This document shows positions 43,166 to 51,817 of a DNA stretch of 64,000 bases, one piece after another (the first letter of the stretch is position 1; every line of letters begins with the position of its first letter). The translations under genes were made by a program, and so were the position numbers. Source of the DNA: Sinorhizobium meliloti (GTDB lineage: Bacteria; Pseudomonadota; Alphaproteobacteria; Rhizobiales; Rhizobiaceae); contig NZ_CP141212.1 in assembly GCF_035610345.1 (NCBI RefSeq), positions 1,865,976 through 1,929,975 on the forward strand. The letters run 5' to 3'. The notes beneath the pieces were generated by a model. That model searched no databases. It saw nothing but the letters and a program-made list of their open reading frames with translations, and was not told the DNA's origin.

Positions 43166-43903
43166 ATGACTAATCAACAAGCTGTCCTCAATTTGCTGGA
43201 TATCGTGGAATATGGAGGTTGCGCCGACCCCGAGCGCTTCTTCGCCCTGATGCGTCGAACCTTCAACATCTCGCATCTCCTGTATCTGGAGGCGGAGTCG
43301 CTTCCGGATGGTCTGAGAATCTGCCGCCTGCATCACACTTTCGGCGCCTACGCCGCTGAAATCTACGCCGCCAGGGAGCTTTACAGGATCGACCCGATCC
43401 TCAAGCTTGCGCTAGGCGGTGTCAGGCCCGTGGAATGGGCGACAGCGCGGCGCCGCTTTCCGGAATGCGAGCCCCTCTTCGAGGCGGCCGAGGAGATCGG
43501 GCTTTCCACCGAAGGCGTGGCCTTGCCGCTCCCCTCGCCTGCAGGCCGCATGGCGCTCCTCGCAATCGGTGCCAATATGTCGCCGGTCGAGTGGTCCGCC
43601 TATCGCCGTTGCCATCTGCGCGATTTCCAGCTCGCTGCCAACCTGTTCCACGCCTCCATGCTCGAACATTCGGCCATGGCCGGGGCGCTCGACGAGCGCG
43701 ATCTCCGCCTGACCGGGCGGGAAACCGAAGTGCTCACCTGGTCGGCGGCCGGCAAGAGTTACTGGGAGATTGCAACTATTCTCGGGATATCCGAGCGAAC
43801 TGTTCGTTTCTTCATGACCAATGCCCGCCGCAAACTCAATGTAGTGTCCAACACGCAAGCCGTAGCGCACGCTGTTCGACACGCTCTGATCCCCACCATC
43901 TGA
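43166..43903 (+). CDS. sinR: SinR, LuxR-type activator of sinI
   Basis: This 245-residue LuxR-family protein has an N-terminal autoinducer-binding domain (about 20-165) and a C-terminal GerE-type helix-turn-helix (LTGRETEVLTWSAAGKSYWE and ILGISERTVRFFMTNARRKL). In S. meliloti SinR drives sinI transcription, ExpR mediates the response to the signal, and phosphate stress acts through sinR. It lies 207 bp after dme and 155 bp before sinI, all on the same strand. The upstream 107 bp are AT-rich and hold its own promoter. Confidence 0.95.
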   Translation: MTNQQAVLNLLDIVEYGGCADPERFFALMRRTFNISHLLYLEAESLPDGLRICRLHHTFGAYAAEIYAARELYRIDPILKLALGGVRPVEWATARRRFPECEPLFEAAEEIGLSTEGVALPLPSPAGRMALLAIGANMSPVEWSAYRRCHLRDFQLAANLFHASMLEHSAMAGALDERDLRLTGRETEVLTWSAAGKSYWEIATILGISERTVRFFMTNARRKLNVVSNTQAVAHAVRHALIPTI

Positions 43904-43978
43904 CGGGTTGCCGGCCCGGGACAGGACCGGCCACTCGCAGTTTCCCCCACAAATCTATTGGGAAAAAACAAGAAAATA

Positions 43979-43998
43979 AACTGTCACTATAGACAGTT
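43979..43998. promoter_or_regulatory. lux-box-like SinR operator upstream of sinI
   Basis: AACTGTCACTATAGACAGTT is a dyad with 7-bp arms and a 6-bp centre, the size of a lux box. It lies about 60 bp before the sinI start, fitting activation by SinR. Confidence 0.75.
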
Positions 43999-44058
43999 AC
44001 ATATGTCATCCGAGCCTGACAGCATCGCTACATCGCGTAATCACGCATGGAGCGAAAA

Positions 44059-44703
44059 ATGATCAGGATAGTGAACGGAAACGGTCGCAGCCAGCATCCC
44101 CAGGCCATCGACGAGATGTTCCGGCTGCGTAAGCGCGTATTCCACGACTTCTTGAAGTGGGACGTCAAGACCGAAGGGGACTGGGAAATCGACCACTACG
44201 ACAAGGCCAATCCGCTCTATGTCATGTCGTACTCGCCGGACACTGGCAAGATTCGTGGCTCTCTCAGGCTCCTTCCGACGCTCGGTCCGAATATGCTGGA
44301 CGATACGTTCCCGATCCTGCTCGGGGACAATCCGGAAATCCGCAGCGCGTCGGTGTGGGAATCGAGCCGCTTCTGCATCGATCCCGAAATTTCCCAGGAT
44401 CGCGCATCGAACCAGGTCACCATCGCCGCGGCCGAACTGATGTGCGGTGTGGGCGAAATGAGCCTTGCCTCGGGCATCAGCCATATCGTCACGGTCACCG
44501 ACGTGTTCCTGGAGCGAATGTTCCGCCGCATGGGTTGCCCGGGGGAGCGCATAGCCGACCCGCACAGGATCGGCTCCGTCCATGCGGTCGCCATTGCCTG
44601 GGAGGTGAGCAGGAACCTGCTCGAAACGATGAAGGCGGTGGCCTCCATCGAAGGTACCGTCCTCGATCGCCCGATGTCGCTCGAAACGGCACGCGCCGCC
44701 TGA
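44059..44703 (+). CDS. sinI: SinI, long-chain N-acyl-homoserine lactone synthase
   Basis: This 214-residue LuxI-family enzyme makes acyl-homoserine lactones from S-adenosylmethionine and acyl-ACP. In S. meliloti the products are the C12-C18 series. Invariant residues visible are R24, F28, W34, D45, D48, R70, E101 and R104. The start at ATG 44059 is preferred because GGAGCG lies upstream; an ATG at 44047 would add four residues and include that ribosome binding site. It is controlled by SinR through the palindrome at 43979-43998 and ends at a hairpin. Confidence 0.96.
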   Translation: MIRIVNGNGRSQHPQAIDEMFRLRKRVFHDFLKWDVKTEGDWEIDHYDKANPLYVMSYSPDTGKIRGSLRLLPTLGPNMLDDTFPILLGDNPEIRSASVWESSRFCIDPEISQDRASNQVTIAAAELMCGVGEMSLASGISHIVTVTDVFLERMFRRMGCPGERIADPHRIGSVHAVAIAWEVSRNLLETMKAVASIEGTVLDRPMSLETARAA

Positions 44704-44714
44704 CCCGATATTCC

Positions 44715-44736
44715 GGGCCGTGCAGGCGCACGGCCC
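44715..44736 (+). terminator. Probable terminator hairpin after sinI
   Basis: A 9-bp perfect stem (GGGCCGTGC / GCACGGCCC) with a 4-nt loop begins 12 bp after the sinI stop. The following tract is only weakly T-rich (CTTTCC), so termination may be partial. Confidence 0.6.
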
Positions 44737-44870
44737 ACTGCTTTCCATTCAAGGGCATCGCAAATTAACGCAGATGCCCTCTTCCCGTTGCACCATCTCG
44801 ACAAGGTCCTATGATGAGGCGGTAAGGCGGACACATCGGCAACGGTCCGCTGCAAGGCAGGAAGAAGCAC

Positions 44871-45998
44871 GTGTCCGCGTCCCCGAAGGTGGCATCCAAG
44901 ATCCGGCGCATCGCGGCGGTTCTCGTACCGCTCGCGTTGGCGACAACCGGCCCGGCTGCGGCATCCGGCGTTTGCGAACGGCTGAGCGCCCGCCTCGCCG
45001 GCCTTCCCACAGGTTTCACGACGAATGCCAGCCTGCGCGATTTCACAGGTGCGGTCTCCCGCCAGAACATCGAGCTGCGGCGCGCCAAGAACGATCGCCG
45101 CCGAATGGAATGCAGCAGCGACAGCGTCGTCATTATCGGCGGCGATGACGAGGCGGCTTGCGCCGAACTCGACGGCACGATCGCGCGGATGGAGGAAAAT
45201 CTGCGGCAACTCAAGGCGCAGCGCAGGCATCTGATCGGCGGTGGCGACGACGACGTTCGGCGGCGCATCCTCGCCGCAATGGAACTCAACGGCTGCTCGG
45301 GGGTGCGCGAGGCTTGGGATACCGGAAGCGCCGGAGGCGAGTTTGCGAACGCCGCCGCCCGGGAAACGGAGGTTCACCGGAACATCCTGAGGGACCTGCC
45401 GCCGGACAGCGATGCCTATCCGCTACTACTCGACGCCCCCGGGGCAGAGCTTCCGCTCATGGAGCCCGATTTCGCCGGCAGCCTCAGAACCATGTGCGTG
45501 CGAACATGCGATGGCGCCTTCTTTCCCATCTCCTCGCATGCCACGCCGGCGGACTTCGGTCGCGACGCCGATCTCTGCCGCGCGCGCTGCCCGGGTGCGG
45601 AGACGGAGCTCTACTACCATGTGCTCGCAACGGAAGAAGCGGACCGGATGGTTTCGGCAACGACCGGCCGGCCCTACACCGACCTCCCAACGGCCTTTGC
45701 ATACCGGGCGCGCGGTGTCGGCTCACCGGGCATCTGTGGCTGCGGAATTCCGGATTCCGCAACGGATGCCAACAGGCAAAAGACAGGTTCTGCCGGAAAG
45801 CTCACCGCCGTCAGCCCATCGGTCATTACCATCGGCAGCGAGAGAAAGGCGCCGCCGAAACCGATAAAAGAGCGGCCCTACGACCCGACCAAAAACAAGG
45901 TCCGCATCGTCGGTCCGACTTTCCTTCCGCAGGAAGAGAGCGCGATCGACCTCAAGCATCCGCTTGGGCCGCGATACCAGCCGCTGCAGGACAATTGA
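44871..45998 (+). CDS. DUF2865-family secreted protein
   Basis: The product has 375 residues with a signal peptide (about 10-32). Helical segments rich in Arg and Glu (about 60-130) lead to the DUF2865 hallmark CVRTCDGAFFPISSHATPADF. Several paired cysteines suggest disulphides in the periplasm. The C-terminal third is basic and proline-rich. The family is confined mostly to Rhizobiales and has no assigned function. The GTG start at 44871 follows AGGAAG. The gene stands alone after sinI. Confidence 0.78.
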   Translation: MSASPKVASKIRRIAAVLVPLALATTGPAAASGVCERLSARLAGLPTGFTTNASLRDFTGAVSRQNIELRRAKNDRRRMECSSDSVVIIGGDDEAACAELDGTIARMEENLRQLKAQRRHLIGGGDDDVRRRILAAMELNGCSGVREAWDTGSAGGEFANAAARETEVHRNILRDLPPDSDAYPLLLDAPGAELPLMEPDFAGSLRTMCVRTCDGAFFPISSHATPADFGRDADLCRARCPGAETELYYHVLATEEADRMVSATTGRPYTDLPTAFAYRARGVGSPGICGCGIPDSATDANRQKTGSAGKLTAVSPSVITIGSERKAPPKPIKERPYDPTKNKVRIVGPTFLPQEESAIDLKHPLGPRYQPLQDN

Positions 45999-46133
45999 CA
46001 GGCGCCGTTGCGAGCATTCCGCGAGAATCACGCATATTCTTGATCTAGAGCCCGTTAAGCAGCGACCTTTGCGCGTCCGGTAAGATGCGCAGCGCTGTGG
46101 GAAACTTTTCGGAGGACTGCAATCTCTCCTCAC

Positions 46134-46371
46134 CTCATCCCTGTGCTCGTCACAGGGATGAGAGCAGCGCCGCGTCTGCGGCGCGTGAGCATTCTTTCAG
46201 CCCAAGGACTTGGTCTGGCTGGATTCCTGTGACAAGCACAGGAATGAGGGACCGACATGTGCGGCCACTACATCGAAGCGGAGCGGGGCGCTGTATACGG
46301 GCGTGACCCGGGACCTGTCGTGTCGCCTCGCTATCTTCACGGGTTATGAAGCGCGCCGAGGGACCGCACTC
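46134..46371. repeat. Mosaic repeat copy R5
   Basis: The P module begins with a perfect palindrome, CTCATCCCTGTG-CTCGT-CACAGGGATGAG, and ends with the ATTCCTGTG arm. The G module (46257-46371) includes the GIY-YIG-like phrase GALYTGVTRDLSCRLAIF in frame. Confidence 0.85.
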
Positions 46372-46373
46372 TC

Positions 46374-46609
46374 TCCTGTGCTTGTCACAGAGATCCAGCA
46401 GCGCCGCGTCTGCGGCGCGGGAAGCGTTCTTTCAGCCCAAGGACTTGGTCTGGCTGGATTCGTGTGACGAGCACAGGAATGAGGGACCGGGGATGTGCGG
46501 CTACTACATCGAAGCGAAGCGGGACGCTGTATACGGGCGTGACCCGGGACCTGTCGTGTCGCCTCGCTATCTTCACGGTTTATGAAGCGCGCCGAGGGAC
46601 CGCACTTTC
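46374..46609. repeat. Mosaic repeat copy R6
   Basis: This copy has full P and G modules directly abutting R5. The G module encodes GTLYTGVTRDLSCRLAIF, with the N-terminus of the nuclease reduced by an internal deletion (GCGGCTACTACATCG in place of the longer R3 version). Confidence 0.85.
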
Positions 46610-46616
46610 TCCTCAC

Positions 46617-46732
46617 CTCATCCCTGTGCTCGTCACAGGGATGAGAGCAGCGCCGCGTCTGCGGCGCGGGAAGCGTTCTTTCAGCCCAAGGACTTGGTCT
46701 GGCTGGATTCCTGTGACGAGCACAGGAATGAG
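46617..46732. repeat. Mosaic repeat copy R7, P module only
   Basis: A complete P module of about 116 bp is present without a G module. This shows that the two modules can occur separately. Confidence 0.85.
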
Positions 46733-46800
46733 GGTATCGAACAAGCCGCGTCGGGTATCCAGAATATCAACAGGCCTGAGATCGACCCTAACATCGTGAT

Positions 46801-47740
<940 letters not shown>

Positions 47741-47780
47741 ACAGCTCCCCTCGAAACGCAAGGCGAGCAAGAGGAGAGCT

Positions 47781-48602
47781 TCAGAGCGGTGCCTCCGGAT
47801 GAGGCGAGGCGTCATAGGCCCCCCAGATCGACTGATCGAAACAGATGACGGAACCCGTCATGAGGCCGGATTCTGCCGATGAGAGATAGGCGCAGGCGCG
47901 CGCGACCTCGGCCGGATCTACGAGCCTGCCGAAGGGCTGGCTCGCCGCCGCCTTTTCCAGCCAGTTCGCCGGCGCATCGTGATATTCGCGCTGGATGCGG
48001 TCTTCGCCTTCCGAGGCCATCCAGCCGATGTTGAGGCCGTTGATCCGTATCCGGTTGCGCAGGACCGCATAGGCGGTGTTCCTGGTCAGCGTCTCCAGCG
48101 CCCCCTTCGACGCACAATAGGCTGTGATGAAAGGCTGGCCCGCCTTCGCCGACATGGAACCGATATTGACGATCGTGCCCTCCGTCTTCTCCCGCCGCAT
48201 CACCTTTATCACCTCTTGCATCAGGAAGAATGGCGCCCGCACATTGACCGCGAACATCCGGTCGAAGAGTTCCGGGCTGGTGTCTAGGATCGTGCCCCGG
48301 TCGGTGATCGCTGCGGCGTTGACCAGCGCATCGACGCGGCCGAAAGTGCGGTCGCAAACCGCGACGACCGTTCGGGCGTCCTCCACCCGCTCGAGATCCG
48401 CCGGTACGTAGACGACCTTCGAACCGGTCGCCGCGGCGATCTCGGCAGCTTTCGCCTCCCCCTTCGCCGCGTTTCGCCCGCAAATGACGACGCCGGCGGC
48501 GCCACGCTCGGCAAAGAGTGCGGCAATCGCGGCACCGAGCCCCTGCGTGCCACCGGTCACGATGGCGATCTTCCCGTCCAAACGGGCGTGGTCCGTGCTC
48601 AT
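47781..48602 (-). CDS. SDR-family oxidoreductase
   Basis: This 273-residue short-chain dehydrogenase/reductase has the cofactor motif TGGTQGLGAA near residue 16 and the catalytic S-Y-K set in IGSMSAKAGQPFITAYCASK. The sugar or hydroxy-acid substrate is unknown. It lies downstream of the phytanoyl-CoA-dioxygenase-like gene on the same strand with about 60 bp between, and the pair is divergent from a LacI regulator. This suggests a small catabolic unit. The gene ends about 40 bp before the riboswitch. Confidence 0.88.
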   Translation of the reverse strand: MSTDHARLDGKIAIVTGGTQGLGAAIAALFAERGAAGVVICGRNAAKGEAKAAEIAAATGSKVVYVPADLERVEDARTVVAVCDRTFGRVDALVNAAAITDRGTILDTSPELFDRMFAVNVRAPFFLMQEVIKVMRREKTEGTIVNIGSMSAKAGQPFITAYCASKGALETLTRNTAYAVLRNRIRINGLNIGWMASEGEDRIQREYHDAPANWLEKAAASQPFGRLVDPAEVARACAYLSSAESGLMTGSVICFDQSIWGAYDASPHPEAPL

Positions 48603-48665
48603 CCTGTTCCTCCCTTTGATATGTTGGTGAATATGGCTTCGTGACCGTGCATTGAGCCAGGTGGT

Positions 48666-49859
48666 TTAGCTTAGCTTTCTCGCCGCCTGATCGGCCAACG
48701 CCTCGGCAAACGCCTCGGCACTCCATTCACCGGCAAGCGCTTCGTGCATCAGCTGCGCCTGCGTCCTGGGCGCCAGACCGCCAACCGGCGGATCACGATC
48801 GAGATTGGTCGGGAATGAATAGCCTTCGGCGCACGCGGCAACCGCATGGGCAATTTCGTCCTGCGTGAGCTTGCCGCCGGCCGCAAGGACTTTCAGAGCC
48901 GGAAAGAGCACGGCGCACATGTGTTCGCGATCCACCGTTTCCATCGCCCTGCCGAAGGCGGAGGATACCTGCAGAAGATTGGCGACACGCTTGATTCCCG
49001 CAGACCGGTTGCTGCCCGCGGCGTGGAAAAGTGCCGGGTTGAAGAACACGACATCGCCCTTCTCCAGCGGCAATTGCACATGATTCTCTTCGAAATAGGC
49101 GCGGAACTCCGGCCGTCTCAAAGCGAGATATCCAGGCAGATACGTCTGGCTATAGGGCAGGAACAAGGTTGGCCCGCTTTCGACCGGCATGTCGCAATGA
49201 GCGACCGCGCCCTGGAGCGTCAGGACCGGCGAGAGCCTGTGCACATGCGCCGGATACTGCTCTATGACGGCCGAGGTCTGGAAGCCCAGATGGTAGTCGC
49301 GATGCGGCGATTGAGACGCGCCGCCCGGATTGACGCGATTGACCTGCGCCGTCATCTGGTAGCTCGGACCAAGCCATGCCTCACTGACAAGCGCGATGAT
49401 GGCGTTGGCGTAGTAGGCGGCGAAATTCTCAGGGTTCTTCAGGCAGTGCTTTTCCAGAGAATTCCAGATCCGGTCGTTGGCGCCGGGCTTGGCGAAATGA
49501 TCGCCGCCGCCGCTGTTGGTGCGGTGCTGCTCCTCGATGATCTCATCGAAGATGCGGCTCGCTTCGTCGACCACATGCGTATCGGTGAAGGCACGCTTGA
49601 AGACCGCGACGCCCGGCCCCGTCGCGAGCACTTCGCAGATCTCCGCAAGCACCGACCGCCTGCCGTCCTGCGTGCCGCAATCACCGATAAGACGGGCGCT
49701 GTCATAGATCAGGACGTTCTTCTGGCAGTCTGCCGCGTGCGGATAGTCCGCCAGGCCGACACGGTGCTCGACCGCGGCGCGAAATTCCTCGATATCGCAG
49801 GCCGCCTCACTGAGCCAGACGCGTTCCAGACGCGCTCTCGCGGGATTGTCCGTCTTCAT
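48666..49859 (-). CDS. Phytanoyl-CoA dioxygenase family protein (Fe(II)/2-oxoglutarate oxygenase)
   Basis: This 397-residue protein has the iron-binding HRD motif in SPHRDYHLGF and a distal histidine and 2-oxoglutarate arginine in FNPALFHAAGSNRSAGIKR, typical of the PhyH family. The substrate is unknown. It is transcribed with the downstream SDR gene and divergent from a LacI-type regulator, so it probably acts on a carbohydrate-like or amine compound sensed by that regulator. Length is somewhat longer than many PhyH proteins, with an N-terminal helical extension. Confidence 0.85.
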   Translation of the reverse strand: MKTDNPARARLERVWLSEAACDIEEFRAAVEHRVGLADYPHAADCQKNVLIYDSARLIGDCGTQDGRRSVLAEICEVLATGPGVAVFKRAFTDTHVVDEASRIFDEIIEEQHRTNSGGGDHFAKPGANDRIWNSLEKHCLKNPENFAAYYANAIIALVSEAWLGPSYQMTAQVNRVNPGGASQSPHRDYHLGFQTSAVIEQYPAHVHRLSPVLTLQGAVAHCDMPVESGPTLFLPYSQTYLPGYLALRRPEFRAYFEENHVQLPLEKGDVVFFNPALFHAAGSNRSAGIKRVANLLQVSSAFGRAMETVDREHMCAVLFPALKVLAAGGKLTQDEIAHAVAACAEGYSFPTNLDRDPPVGGLAPRTQAQLMHEALAGEWSAEAFAEALADQAARKLS

Positions 49860-49956
49860 CAGTTCTCCTCCTCAAGGACGACGATGATCCGACTATACGG
49901 CTTGCCCGCTTCTGATATAGAGCAGGAATCCATCAAAAAGCCATCAGGAGGGATCG

Positions 49957-50979
49957 GTGGCACATCCGTTTCTCGTCAAGGACATTGCCTTCCAGGCGGG
50001 ACTCAGTACGGCGACCGTCGATCGCGTCCTCAACGGCCGGAGGGGCGTGCGCCAGCAAACGGTAATGCGCGTCAATGCAGCCATTCGTGAACTCGAGAGG
50101 CAGCAGGCCGGCCTTGAGGTACCGGGACGCAAATTTGCCGTCGACGTGGTGATGGAGGCACCGGAACGCTTTACCGAAGCGGTGCGCAAGGCATTCGAAA
50201 GCGAAGCCGCGACCTTCATGCCTACCGTTTTCCGGTCCCGCTTCCATTTCGCCGAGACCATGCGGCCGCAGGACATCAGCCAGTTGCTCGACCGTATTCG
50301 GCTTCGCGGAACCGACGGAGTAGTCCTCAAGGCGCCCGACGTGCCGGAGATTGCCGGCGCCGTAGCGCGGCTCGAAGAAGCGGGAGTTGCGGTCGTCACG
50401 CTCGTTACCGATCTCCCGCATTCATCGCGGACGGCCTATGCGGGGGCTGACAATCGCGCCGCCGGGGAAACCGCAGCCTACCTGATCGGCGAGCGCTTCG
50501 CGGACCGTCCTGCGACGGTGCTGGTCACCATATCGAGCAGCCGCTTTCGCGGCGAAGAGGAACGCGAGATCGGCTTTCGCCGCGTGCTGCGGGAAAAATA
50601 TCCGCATATCGGCGTGATCGAGATCAGCGAGGGCCACGGCAGGAACGAGGAGACAGGCGCGCTTGCCCTCAAGGCAATCGGCAGCCATCCGGAGATCAAT
50701 GCTGTTTATTCGATCGGCGGAGGCAATCCCGCCGTGCTCGACGCCTTCAGACAGTTGCAGCGCGGCTGCCTTCTTTTCGTCGCTCACGACCTCGACGAGG
50801 ACAATCTGGACCTCCTGCGTCAGGGCCTTGTCCAGTTCGTTCTTCACCACGATCTGAAAACGGACGTCCGCATGGCTTTCCACGCGGTTATGGAGCGCCG
50901 GGGCGCGCTGCGCGCCTCCGAAAAGCGGCATCTTTCCGCCGTCGAAGTAATCACCCCTTACAATCTGCCGCGTGTCTGA
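49957..50979 (+). CDS. LacI-family transcriptional regulator
   Basis: This 340-residue protein has an N-terminal LacI helix-turn-helix (VKDIAFQAGLSTATVDRVLNG) and a periplasmic-binding-like sensor domain. The GTG start at 49957 has a strong AGGAGG 6 nt upstream. It is divergent from the PhyH-SDR pair across only 97 bp and most likely controls it. The effector is probably a sugar or polyol. The sensor domain is of the type-4 (ribose-binding) kind. Confidence 0.9.
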   Translation: MAHPFLVKDIAFQAGLSTATVDRVLNGRRGVRQQTVMRVNAAIRELERQQAGLEVPGRKFAVDVVMEAPERFTEAVRKAFESEAATFMPTVFRSRFHFAETMRPQDISQLLDRIRLRGTDGVVLKAPDVPEIAGAVARLEEAGVAVVTLVTDLPHSSRTAYAGADNRAAGETAAYLIGERFADRPATVLVTISSSRFRGEEEREIGFRRVLREKYPHIGVIEISEGHGRNEETGALALKAIGSHPEINAVYSIGGGNPAVLDAFRQLQRGCLLFVAHDLDEDNLDLLRQGLVQFVLHHDLKTDVRMAFHAVMERRGALRASEKRHLSAVEVITPYNLPRV

Positions 50980-50988
50980 CCCCGCCGG

Positions 50989-51816
50989 CTATTCCTCCGG
51001 CTGATAACGTACGAAGGCAAAGGCGGTGCCCGAGGGCGACCAGTTCGGGACGTTCACCGTCCCCTGCCCGCCGAAGAGTTCGAACAGTACGCGCGCATTG
51101 CCGCCGTCCGCATCCATCAGGCGGAGACGCACGTCGAGATCGCGCGGGTGATCGAAGACATCGCCGTCATAGGAGAGCACGAGCAGGTGCCTGCCGTCCG
51201 GCGACGGATGCGGAAACCAGTCGCCGTAAGGGCTGTCGGTGATACGCTGTAGATCCTCGCCGTCCGACCTCACCCGCCAGATCTGCATGCGGCCGGTACG
51301 GCTTGAATTGAAATAGATCCACTCCCCGTCCGCAGACCAGTCCGGCCCGTCATTGCGGCCCTGCCCCTGCGTCAGGCGGCGTTCCTCCCCGCCTTCGACC
51401 GGGATCGTGTAGATGTCGAAGACCTGATCGCGGATTCCGCAATATGCCAGCATGCGTCCGTCGGGCGACCAACCGTGCCAGTAGGACGGCAGGTTGCGTG
51501 TGACGAGCCGCGGCGTGCCGCCTTCTGCCGGCAGGAGATAGATTGCCGAACTGCCGAATTCCGTCTTGTCGCTGATCACGAGCGTGCTGCCGTCGGGCGA
51601 AATCCCGTGATCGTTGTTGCAGCGCCGGGCAAAGCCGGTATCGATCTCCGTGGGCTCGGAACCGTCGAAGCCAAGCCGATAAAGCCTGCCGTCGCCGTTG
51701 ATGATGAGGAATTTTCCGTCGGGTGACCAGTTCGGTGCCTCGACCAGCCGCTCCGTCTGCCAGACGACGCGCGTCTCGCCGGTCGCGATGTCGAAGATCT
51801 CCACCGAACTGCGCAT
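50989..51816 (-). CDS. TolB-like beta-propeller protein
   Basis: This 275-residue protein is made of WD40-like/PD40 repeats. Four or more SPDG or SADG motifs are visible (NWSPDGK, GISPDGS, GWSPDGR, PHPSPDGRH). It lacks a signal peptide, unlike TolB itself, so it is probably cytoplasmic. It follows nadE by one base on the same strand, indicating co-transcription. No function is assigned. Confidence 0.85.
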   Translation of the reverse strand: MRSSVEIFDIATGETRVVWQTERLVEAPNWSPDGKFLIINGDGRLYRLGFDGSEPTEIDTGFARRCNNDHGISPDGSTLVISDKTEFGSSAIYLLPAEGGTPRLVTRNLPSYWHGWSPDGRMLAYCGIRDQVFDIYTIPVEGGEERRLTQGQGRNDGPDWSADGEWIYFNSSRTGRMQIWRVRSDGEDLQRITDSPYGDWFPHPSPDGRHLLVLSYDGDVFDHPRDLDVRLRLMDADGGNARVLFELFGGQGTVNVPNWSPSGTAFAFVRYQPEE

Positions 51817-51817
51817 G

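Noticed and set aside
46134..46732. Tandem repeats that might be taken for a CRISPR array
   Set aside because: Units are about 240 bp, palindromic and directly abutting, with no short regular spacers and no cas genes.
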